Assembly (NCBI GenBank): GCA_029247315.1
Contig: JAQWLM010000161.1
Location: 62,001 to 126,000, forward strand
DNA: 64,000 bases
Reading direction: 5' to 3'
DNA from: AAA164-E04 sp014239995
GTDB lineage: Bacteria; Verrucomicrobiota; Verrucomicrobiia; Limisphaerales; AAA164-E04
The position numbers were made by a program, and so were the translations under genes. This document shows, one piece after another, positions 46,901 through 56,100 of this stretch. Positions within the stretch are counted from its first letter, which is position 1; each line of letters starts with the position of its first letter. The notes beneath the pieces were generated by a model. That model saw only the letters and a program-made list of their open reading frames with translations. It was not told where the DNA came from and ran no database searches.

Positions 46901-47475
46901 AGTCCAATAAAAACGATTTGTTGCCTGTGCGTGGTTTGAGTTGTTCCTCCACTGCAATGCCCTTTATCAAGGAAAAATTCAAAACCTTCCGATCCTTTGC
47001 CTCTGCTACCCTGAGTGACATCTACCCTGACACCCACCTCGAGGCTGCTCTGCATCTGGAGGTCGCCGAGGCGCAGTCGGGAATTTTGCGCAATGATGGT
47101 AAAGGCAGCTTTACCTTCGAACCCTTCCCTTTACTTGCACAGATTGCACCAGGTTATGGATTGGCATTTCTTGAACTCAATGGGGATGGTAAACCAGATC
47201 TTTTCATGGCACAGAACAGCGATAGTCCTCAGCGGGAGACAGGACGGATGGCAGGAGGTTTGGGGGGGGGCTTTTTAAATCAGAGTGACGGTTCCTTTAT
47301 CCCTCTTGGTCCCGATATCACGGGTATTGCCATGCCTTGGGATGCGAATGATGTAGAAAGCGTCGACGTGAATGCTGATGGCCTGCGTGACCTTGTCGTT
47401 AGCTTGAACGACCGGTCACCCATGGTTTTCCTCAAAAAACCAGTTCCGGCAGAACGAAAAAACCGTTCGGAGTGA
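43957..47475 (+). CDS. Giant FG-GAP/ASPIC-UnbV lipoprotein with two propellers
   Basis: A 1172-residue surface lipoprotein (lipobox LVCAC near residue 45). Two beta-propellers built from FG-GAP/VCBS repeats, each with calcium-type DxDxDG loops (DFDGDGQCDIF, DLNGDGRPDLV, DVDGDGDQDLY, DMDGDQDLDLY, DIDGDGDLDIA, DFDGDGTHHLV). Between them is an ASPIC/UnbV domain (about 565-650; HGVGAVVRAHAG and LEIVWPDGRHQ). Such proteins in the PVC group are thought to bind Ca2+ and ligands outside the cell; the ligand is unknown. The start ATG 43957 makes a long leader; ATG 44062 would give a very short one. No clear Shine-Dalgarno for either. Confidence 0.88.
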   Translation: MAFSFFKYDLPGGISCLGSQNVAFCWRAFKSTVTLMILAFLVCACSPKETGSTNAPVKASLGMIKTPLKTWSIDEANKPHFRKLDASRTGIGFRHRWQPRDAYERRLLRTGFSGGGVAMGDFDGDGQCDIFLTRPHGGGRLYQNKGDFKFEDLTEKAGLGYPDDWGTGTAFVDLEGDGDFDLIACQHAGPNRVYLNDGNGNFVESAKSLGLAFSGASIKMIFSDYDADGDLDAFLVTNRLEPRKPRPAKWDGKPGHYRPAAGYEEEVGTIDLSNGTQKFAKAGQFDHLYRNELVPSGTLKFTDVSVDAGIRGAWHGLDAVWWDANGDLYPDLYVANDFTDPDAFLVNQGDGTFKAVEGTAIPSMPWFSMGLGSGDFDGDGRFDLMVADMAGTTHFREKMAMGAMESVDWFLDFAHPKQYMRNAVYLNTGSDYFQEGAHLLGLAKSNWTWSIKVCDLDGDGYEDIFITNGFTRDYMDSDFSRSLESKGLKGSPDAWLQAPMLKEHNMAFSRGGQVPFRDRAAEWGIDEEGIAFGAAIGDLNGDGRPDLVVNQFDDAPLIYENRSPGNRIELNLVGDNANRHGVGAVVRAHAGQSMQIRYAQFGRGYLSADEPSLNFGLGDSTLIDSLEIVWPDGRHQYLEKLEAGYRYTVHVPEHSEPPSRTTPQKDPLYASSTLLAAFPHVERPYDDFKRQPLLADKQSQSGPWMSWGDVDGDGDQDLYLGGAAGQAGQLLIHQDGQFVRHSMETFDLHQASEDMGCLFLDMDGDQDLDLYVVSGGVESESGSLVLQDRVYHNQTEDGSKVRFVHVPEALPVFHESGGPVCATDLDHDGDLDLFVGGRHVPGKYPLAPSSRILINQGGLFEDKTSDWSPDLEDVGMVTDALWADVDGDQHEDLIMSTELGPIRIFLKKADQLVETTQQSGLMALTGWWQGIAVADIDGDGDLDIAASNRGLNTKYQPKPGHPYQLYYGDFDGDGTHHLVEAKSNKNDLLPVRGLSCSSTAMPFIKEKFKTFRSFASATLSDIYPDTHLEAALHLEVAEAQSGILRNDGKGSFTFEPFPLLAQIAPGYGLAFLELNGDGKPDLFMAQNSDSPQRETGRMAGGLGGGFLNQSDGSFIPLGPDITGIAMPWDANDVESVDVNADGLRDLVVSLNDRSPMVFLKKPVPAERKNRSE

Positions 47476-47689
47476 TCAAGTCCGGTTTGGTTCTGGACCG
47501 TTATGGAAGTAGGGTGGGCTGTGTGACTTTCCTTTTTTGTGCAAGGCTGTAATGTGTTCCTTTCCGCTGCTGCAGACCATTCCCAGACCTGACACAAGGG
47601 GCAGCGCCATGGCCCGATTATAATACTCGCCGTTTTTTGGAATCGAATTACCTTGCGATAAAGGCATGAGCATCGTTTGAATTCACTTC

Positions 47690-48541
47690 ATGAGCTCTGT
47701 GGACCAGTTTGCAAGTGTTTTCAACGCCGCAACCAAAAAGGTGTTCCAATACAAACCCATCGGTTTCAACAAGCCCCTGGTCATCACGGACCTGGATAGC
47801 GAAGCCGCCGTTCATTACACCGAGACGGGCAAGCAATTCTTCTCCATGGTTGATGGACCATGGGATACCCTCTGTGCATCTGATTTCAAGACCGTCAAGG
47901 AGCTTCTTGATCAGGTCGAGCGCAGAAAACCTGACTTAATCGTTACCTATCGGCATCTGCACAGCGAGGCATGGCGGTGGCCACACAGCCTGGGGGAACA
48001 TCTGGATGTGTTGATCCAGGTAACTGATTTTCCAGTGGTGGTCATGCCCCACCCCGATCGAGAAGGGGTGCCAGACCAAAGCATGCAGGCAGCCCGTCGC
48101 GTCATGGTGATCAACGATCACTTGGCTGGTGAAGATGCACTGATCAATCACGCAGTTTGCCTCTGTGACCCTGAGGCTGGTCATTTGCACCTGACCCATG
48201 TTGAGGATCAGATCGTTTTTGAACGCTACATGGAGGCCATCAGCAGAATACCGGAGATCGACACGGATACTGCTCGATCGACCATACAAGCCCAGTTGCT
48301 GGCGGAGGTGTCCAAATACCTTGAATCCACCGCGGACATTCTTGCTGAGGTGCGACCCAATCTTGAAGTGGTCCAGCATATCAATCATGGTCGCCCTCTG
48401 GACACCTACCGCAAGATTGTTAAAGACCATCAGGCTGACCTTGTGGTCCTGCTGGGCCATGATAAGGACCAGTTAGCCATGAACTCCACTGCCTATTCCT
48501 TGGCTGTAGAGCTGCGCACCACCCCACTATTGATTGTGTAA
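47690..48541 (+). CDS. Universal-stress-protein-like protein
   Basis: A 283-residue protein with two UspA-like halves (about 20-130 and 140-283). The first ends with TDFPVVVMPHP and the second with DLVVLLGHDKDQLAMNS then TTPLLIV, which corresponds to the usual nucleotide-loop region, though the classical GxxG(9x)G(S/T) motif is not intact. It ends 9 bp before the permease gene; the permease ribosome site AAGGAG overlaps its TAA stop. Co-expression with a transporter suggests a regulatory subunit, as for some Usp proteins next to SLC13/antiporter genes. This is inference. Confidence 0.75.
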   Translation: MSSVDQFASVFNAATKKVFQYKPIGFNKPLVITDLDSEAAVHYTETGKQFFSMVDGPWDTLCASDFKTVKELLDQVERRKPDLIVTYRHLHSEAWRWPHSLGEHLDVLIQVTDFPVVVMPHPDREGVPDQSMQAARRVMVINDHLAGEDALINHAVCLCDPEAGHLHLTHVEDQIVFERYMEAISRIPEIDTDTARSTIQAQLLAEVSKYLESTADILAEVRPNLEVVQHINHGRPLDTYRKIVKDHQADLVVLLGHDKDQLAMNSTAYSLAVELRTTPLLIV

Positions 48542-48550
48542 GGAGTGTCT

Positions 48551-50089
48551 ATGAGCAAAACATCCAAAAAGACTGCTGGTAAGAAACTTCATAATCCGCT
48601 GCATGTTACTATTGCCGTGGGCCTGGTTACCCTGATTTGCGCCCTCATGCTTCATCAAGGAACGGAGACCAAGTATGTGTTTGGTTTTTTGCTGGCCATG
48701 ACGCTTGGCATGCTGGCGCTTGAAAAGATCAACAAAGCCATCCTTGTCCTTTTGGGGTCCGGTATTGCCCTTTTACTCGCCATATGGAGGGGGGTTCTGG
48801 AAAAACCCGATGATCACGGTGCCCATGCCTTGCCGGTTTATATTGAGATGATTGACTGGGGCACGATTGGCATCATCATTGGTTCCACCATTTTTGTGGA
48901 ACTCATTTCCCGGAGCGGACTCTTTGCTTGGATCAGTGTCAAGATCCTCAAGGTGTCCCAAGGAGACCCCTTCAAGCTTTTGATCTGTTTTTCTGGCCTG
49001 ACTGTTATTTTCAGTGCGTTCTTGAACAATGTCACAGCCATGATCATTGTGGGCTCACTCACCATTGTAGCCTGTAAAAAGCTCAAGTTGTCAGCCATGC
49101 CGTTTCTCCTTGCCGAGGGTATCTACACCAATATCGGTGGTTTGCTGACCCTGATATCCTCGATTCCCAACATCATCGTAGGAACCGCCGCGCGCATTGG
49201 TTATGCAGATTTTCTGGTCGTGACCGGTCCGTACTGCCTGATTGCCTTTGTTGCTACCCTTTATCTGGTCCGTTGGATTTTTAAACTTGCGCCTTTGGTT
49301 AGTGCCCAGGGAAAAGCCGATGCCAAAGCGATGGTGGATGCCTTTGATGAATGGGATACGGTGAAAGACAAAAAGTTCTTCTACTTGTCGGCCCTTGTCC
49401 TTGGGGCAATTATCCTTGGCTTTGCCCTGCATGCCTCTATCCCGGTGCTTAACCAGATGGGCTTGGAAGTCATCGCCATTCTAGGCGCCACCGTCATGCT
49501 GGTCATTTACCCAACGGATGTAGAGGGTGTTCTCAACGAGGTTGAGTGGACGCTTGTCTTGTTTTTTGTCGGTCTTTTCACCCTGCTTGGGGTGATGGAG
49601 CACGCTGGCGTGCTGGCCATGATTGGTGACTGGCTCAAATATCCCCTGAGCTCGGGACCGGCAACCGGCCCCATTGCCATGATGTGGAGTAGTGCCTTCT
49701 TCAGTGGATTGACCGATAATATACCACTGGCTGCTGTGCTGGCCAAGGTGTTGAGTGGTTTTCAGAGCCAAGTCACCGAACTGAGCTGGTTTGCCGAATA
49801 TGGGCACATGCTTTGGTGGAGCCTTATTTTCGGAGCAGGCTTGGGAGGTAACTTTACGCCCATTGGCAGTGCTTCCACCGTCGTTGCCATTGGGATTCTC
49901 AAGAAGGAAGGGCATCCCATTACCTTCATGCAATACGTCAAGATAGGTGCGATTGTCGTGCTCGTGCAGCTTCTGTTGGCAACAGGTTACCTCTTTGGAG
50001 CCGAAAAAATAGGTCTCATCAAGCCATTAGATCATGGGAAGGTCCCCACCATGGAGACTCAAGATCACAAGGCATCGGATAATCACTGA
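48551..50089 (+). CDS. SLC13/NhaD/ArsB-type ion transporter
   Basis: A 512-residue membrane protein with 11-12 helices of the ion-transporter superfamily (SLC13, NhaD, ArsB). It has the duplicated hairpin motifs NNVTAMIIV with SSIPNIIVG in the first half and TDNIPLAAVLAK with GGNFTPIGSASTVVA in the second, the signature of NhaD-type Na+/H+ antiporters and P-protein relatives. The substrate (Na+/H+, arsenite, dicarboxylate or citrate) is open; the NhaD reading is favoured by the TDNIPLAA and GGNFTPIGS pair. The start ATG 48551 has AAGGAG five bases upstream; GTG 48545 is less likely. Second gene after the Usp-like gene. Confidence 0.88.
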   Translation: MSKTSKKTAGKKLHNPLHVTIAVGLVTLICALMLHQGTETKYVFGFLLAMTLGMLALEKINKAILVLLGSGIALLLAIWRGVLEKPDDHGAHALPVYIEMIDWGTIGIIIGSTIFVELISRSGLFAWISVKILKVSQGDPFKLLICFSGLTVIFSAFLNNVTAMIIVGSLTIVACKKLKLSAMPFLLAEGIYTNIGGLLTLISSIPNIIVGTAARIGYADFLVVTGPYCLIAFVATLYLVRWIFKLAPLVSAQGKADAKAMVDAFDEWDTVKDKKFFYLSALVLGAIILGFALHASIPVLNQMGLEVIAILGATVMLVIYPTDVEGVLNEVEWTLVLFFVGLFTLLGVMEHAGVLAMIGDWLKYPLSSGPATGPIAMMWSSAFFSGLTDNIPLAAVLAKVLSGFQSQVTELSWFAEYGHMLWWSLIFGAGLGGNFTPIGSASTVVAIGILKKEGHPITFMQYVKIGAIVVLVQLLLATGYLFGAEKIGLIKPLDHGKVPTMETQDHKASDNH

Positions 50090-50186
50090 TTTCGAGTGTT
50101 GATTCCATGGGAAACAACTCCACAGTTTCCACTGCTATCACAGAACGAAAACACAATAACACCTGCGGTATTGACATGGGAACTCT

Positions 50187-53100
50187 TTATTGGATGTCAT
50201 CCGGCTTGCCCAGCATCAGCATTCCCAGCACTGCGCCGCCCAGCAGCAAAAGCCATCCTGTTTGAGTCCAGGCGCTGATTCCTGTCGTGGCCTGTTGGGC
50301 TTCGATACTCAGATGTAGCTTTGACCAGTCGCCCACCTGCATGGATTGCTGAAAAGTGTAGGTGTTTCCGTGCTTTGGAAAGGTGGCTTTCAACAGTTGG
50401 GGCTTCTCCACGGCTGCTTCCTGTTGGCGGATGATGCGTTCGGCCTGGTTGTTGAATGCGGTATTGATATCATCACTGTTTTTCACCACCAGTTGCTCGT
50501 AATCCTCCGGTTTGAACTGCAACTGGCTGCCAGGTTGATTATTGTCTGAGGATGATGGATCGCTTGTGACCGTTTGGTTCTGGACATAGTTATTCCTGAA
50601 GTTGAGGCTTAGGAAGGCCTGCTTGGTTTTAAGATTATGCAACTGAACCCTGGCATCTTCATTGAATGCAGCATCATGTCTCGATAAGCCGTAGGCGTGT
50701 TCAAAAGCTTTGCGCGCATACTGTGGATCCCCCTTGATCAGGAGTTCGTTGCCAAGGTTCAAAAACTGTTCGGCGGTTTGTGTTTGTTCCTTTTGAATCC
50801 GGGATTGCTCCTGGAAATACTGGTCCCAGTTCATGGTTGTGGAAACCAAACCCGATGCTCCCTGTGCCAATTGAAGGGATCCCTCGTGTCGGTGCAGTTG
50901 CCATTTCTTGTCGAGAAAAACCTCCCAGGTGACATTTTCCAAGGGCAGGTCAAACTCGGGCCCTACGAGTTCGAGGCGCAATTGCGACCTTCCTGAGTAG
51001 CCGAGGTTGGAAGTATAAAGGAATTCCACGACAGTAGGCTTATTGGGCTCGGATGCCGCTTCCAGTGGAATCAAAATCTTCCCTCCTGACTCCCATGGCC
51101 AGACACTATGCCCATTGATTAATGCAAACCAAAATCGGGTGCCATCGGGTAAGGCTATTGGCAACAGTCGTTTGTCTCCCGGATTCAACTCCATTTTTAT
51201 TTCCGTCAGAATCATGCCGTTATCCGATACCACAGATCGAAGATTTACCCTCTGAACCTGTGCAGGCAGCAATTTCGCTACCTTGCGTTTTTGTAGATTC
51301 AAACGGAATTGATATTCGGGTTGGATCAAGCGGAAGCTCAAGCGAGCAGCAGCGGCCTGGACGGATTGATTCCATTCCGACGGGATGGATAACCACTCGA
51401 TGACTTGGAGTTCGGGTGGTAATGCCTCCAGTGTGCCCCGGAGGCGTCCCTCGAGACCAACGGCGACATAGCCACGCTGCAGCCGTGCATCCAAGGCTAG
51501 ATCCCCTTGAACCGTGAATGTCATTGCATCGGCTGGCATGGGGATGGTGTAGAGAACTCTCAGTTTATATGCTCCTATGACGCGTCGATCCAGTTTGACG
51601 CTCCACTGTAGGCGATCGTCATTCCCGTCCATATCGGACGCTATGAAATCTGAGATGTGTTCTCCCTGAAAACGAACACCTTCGGCGTCAGAGGGCAGCG
51701 CGACACGAAGTTCCTTTACGCCAGCATTCCGAATCTGGTAGTTGAACCGCGTTTGCGCTTCGCCCCGCCCCTCAGATAACTGAATATACTGAAGTCCATC
51801 TGTCTGAATCCAGGGAGGTAGCTGGGTCACGTCCAAAAGCATGTTCCAATCCTGGAACAGGAGGCGGAAAACGCTGGCATTCTTATTACCCAGGCCAAGT
51901 TCCTCCGGATCCAGTTGAACCACGCCCTCCTGGTTGACCACTTGCAGTCGCAGGCCCTGTTCTGAGGAGAGTGTGAGCTGTCCTGTTTGCTTGGATGCCT
52001 CCTCGAATCTTACACGTGGCACTTCCCATCTGCCTCCTGCCACCGGACCAGGTCCAGCAAGGCTCAGTTGAATATCGGTTCTCCCGATGGTCTTGTCATG
52101 GAAATGAAGTGTGATGTAACGCGTTTCATCCCGGGTCATCTCTGTCCAGTGGCTCAGGGCACTGCCTGACACACTCTCCACATCCATGTCATCCGGTAAG
52201 GGAAAACGCAGGCGAAACACACCAGCACGCGAAATATCCACCTGGCATTCGACACCTAATACAGAGCGATCTTCGCTTAAAGAAAGGGTTTGTCGTGTCA
52301 AAAAACGGAGGTCTGAACTAACTGCATCGGCATGCACGGTCAGGGTCGGCTCACCATCACCATACCGAAAAGCCCGCCGGACAATAGGATCCCCATTGAG
52401 CGCCTGGCCCGCCAGTTGATGGAGCTCGGAGGAAAAATCCTCCAGTCGAATCTCGGACATTTCAACCGGTTTCAAATCCAGGAGCTGCACATCCGGCATG
52501 GTTGCAACTGCCAGCATACCGACTTCACGCTCGGCGCCTTCCAGGGAGGGAATGTTTGCCTGACGTGTATATGGAAGTGGTTCCGCAGCCAACTGCGATC
52601 TCAAGCTTATCTGAAAGGAGCCTTGTTGGGGAGGGTTCAACGGCACGGATAAAATAGATGCGCCAGGATCAAACCGCCACCCATCGCTACCATGGTTGAT
52701 GACATCAGCAATGGTCCAGGTCCCTGGTACCTTGATCTTCAGCAAGGATAATTCACCCTGTGCCAAGCGAATGAAGACCGTGTGAAAACCTTCAACCAAT
52801 CCTGCGGATGGCAGGAACATGTGGCTCCACTCTGCAAAATAGACAGCTTGTTCACGGCTTGCATCCCTTGCCCTGGGTCGCACCGCAATCCTTGCACCCT
52901 CAGCAGGGGCCAGCAACATACTTGCAACGGTGTGTCCATCCTCAGTGACTTGACTGGTGCTTGATATTGACTGGTCACAGAGCAGGTCCACTTCCCGGTT
53001 GATCACTTTCAATGTCAGCTGGTGCACCAATGCCATGGTTGTGGGAAGGGTGAATCCCTGTGTGGAACGGTTATTGGAAGGGCTTATTTCGTATGCGAAT

Positions 53101-56100
53101 ATAATCTCAAAGCTTCCAGCCTCCCTGGCAGCCAGTGCATGGACCCATTGCCCATTCGTTTCCCGTCGAAATACCTTGGCCTTGCCTCCGGTCCATTGGA
53201 TGGATTTCAAAATGACAGGATCCCGTAACAAGTCCAGAGTGTCGGGTTTGTCGGTTGTCCAATGCAGCGTGGCGTTTACCAGGATACGATCCCCCTTGAT
53301 CTCGATTTCCTGATCGAGGAGGGAGGCCTTCCATGCCGGCGAGGTCTGGACCGTGCTTGCCGCCGGCATCCCTGGAGTTTGAGCCTTTAAGTTCCCTGTT
53401 GGGAGGCATGCAAGCAAAGCCCATGCGGCCACCGCTGCTGATCGAGCGAAACCCGGTCCGTGACGAAGTCTCAAGGCCCAAGGGACGGCAATGTGCACCA
53501 CATAAAAAAGGCCCAGGCAAAAAATGAATGTCGACCAACCGTGCGGGGCGCTCAAGGTAATTCCAAAAAGTATCATCCAGCTGATGGACCAAGCTATTTT
53601 TCGGCGAAGAGCATCAGGCTGCAGGGTTCCAGCCACCCAGAGCATCAGGGAAAATACCAGCAGGATACCCGGAAAAAATCGGACGGGTGCCTGGTTTTTC
53701 TCAAAGTGATCCAACTCTGTCGTCAAGGTGGTGTCTGTATCCAATACGGGTGCCATGAATGCCACGGAGCTTTCGTCATCAAATGTGTCCGGGGCCAGGA
53801 CGGGATGGGCAAGATGGACGAGGATTCCCAACATGACACACACGGAGGCAGCGCCCAAAAGGGTTCCGGACCAAAATCTCCAACGACTGGTTGCTGCGTC
53901 TTTTCCCTTGGCGAAACGCCAGACCATGACGGCTATAATTCCCAAAATAGTCGCCAGTATGCATTGAATGATTCCATCTTTTTCACGCGCTCCCTGGCCC
54001 GACATGATATGAAGCAAGGACGACCATCCGGATACGTCTCGTGGTAGCGTGATCGGCAGCAGGTTTCCATTGCGATAGCGCAGTTGGTGACCTGGGTCCG
54101 GTTCGATTACCCATTCCGCCAGCACCACGGGTACGCCAATTGAGGCCGTTTGGACCGTCAGGCGATTTGGGTTTTCGGTCCGTGCAGCCCACTTGACTTG
54201 TACAGTCTGCAAGGCGTCAGGCCGTTGTTCCGAAGGAATCGGCACTTGATATCCATTTGCATCCTGTACGGTCGCGGCAGTTTTTTGATTAACCATGACA
54301 GACCAAAGCCTTGAATCCTCTGGTAGCTGAATCGGCAACATGGCACTTCCCTGTGATTTAATAAAATAAGTGGCTTCTGTCAGCATTTCTCCCGTGGCTG
54401 AGACATGGGTGCGGATGGAGGCACGGTCCACAACAAGATCGAGGGTGTCTCCTTGACTCAGCGGTTGGAGTTCCAGTTGCAGATCAACTGGCAAGGCAGT
54501 GTAATGATACGCTGCGAGAATGGGGGCATCGATGAAAAGTCGATGTTCTGGAGGAACCTCTGTGGGTTCAATTGCACTGAGGGATCCAGATGCGGCAACA
54601 GGCTGCACACGAAATTGATAAGCGCTCGTGATGATCGTGTAACCCTGCTCTGATTGTGCATCAGAGGGTCGAATCCCTGCAAAGGTCAGGGTATCGCCGC
54701 GCGCGTTGAACGGTCGTTCGTAACTTGCCAGAAGAGTGTAGGCGCCTGAAATCGGGTTATGCAGAAAAACAGTGTAGCCCGTTTCGGTTTTTACCCAGTC
54801 CCGCACCTCTCTACCGGTGAATTCCAGGTTGAAATAATCATCCGATAAAGCCACCTCAAACGAGTCCAGCGGAGCTCCCGAAATAAAGTAATGCATCACG
54901 CTGCTTCCGTAGGCCATTCCTTCGCCAATAGTGAAAAGGTGGAGTGCGTCCGCCTGCACTGACTGTTCGAGTCGCTCCAATTGGAACGATGCAGACCAAT
55001 TTGCCTCCCGAATCCGGAAGGCGGACTGTATGCCTTCGAGTCTGCGTGGGAAATAGCCTGCGGGGGTCTCTGCCAGTCCGCTGACAAGGGTAGGGAGAGT
55101 CCTGAGGCCCGTGTCGGCGGTGATTGCGATATTGCCACGTGTTGACTTGGCATTCATGACTCCAATATGAGGAAGATTCCATACGCCTGGCTCCAGGGGA
55201 GTGTTTTGTTCCAATGCAAGCGTGACGACTCTTCTTCCTTCAAAGAGACCTGTAAACTGCAATGTCAGCACCACTTCATCCTCCGTGGACGCTTTTCTTA
55301 CCGTGTAGTCTCCCAACTCATCAGACTGTACCTTTGAGAGCGTGTAATGATTCGGAAGCTTTACCTGAATCTCCTGCACTGGAGCTTCTCTGATGTTTAA
55401 TTCCAGTTCGGCCTCGATGTTCAGATCGGCGAGTCCGATCTCATAAATCAGTAGTTCAGAAACGCTTATTTCAGGGACGATATTGTCGGCTCGAATGCCA
55501 AGTTCATGGATGGTTGAAGCATATCTGTAAGCAAATATTTGCTTGCCTTGATCAGAGAAAAGATTTGTGCCTCCCGGTTGAGCGTTTAATTGTTCCGGGG
55601 AAATGCGAGAAAGTCCTGAAGCCTGGTCGACCTCCAGTCGGACCGCTCCCGAATTTGCGATACGGATCCATCCCCCATATCGAGTTGCGTTCACAGGGAA
55701 CAATCGCATGGGCTGGGCGGAAGCAGGAAAGGCTCCCATGCTGGTCTGTGCATGAATGCGCACGTTGAAAGATTCTGTCTGGACCTCGTTCAATTTTAAT
55801 TTCAGGAGCCTTCCATTGTTTCCGGCATTCTCGACGACCTCCCAACCGTAAAGCTGATCGGATTCAACGGAGATGATTTCCCCTTCGCCGCGAATGCTAA
55901 ATGCAAGCTCATGCATGCTACCCTGCATGACCCTCACCGTTGTTTGAAAGGACTGCCGCATCATGCCTGGACTGATCATGGACTCTTCCCAGGTCTCGGC
56001 CGCAAAAAACAATTTGCTGTCTTCATCCGAATAGTCCTTGCGAATTTCCAGATGAATGGGGCCGTCAGAGGCGGCATGGAAAGATAAGGTGCCGGATGCG

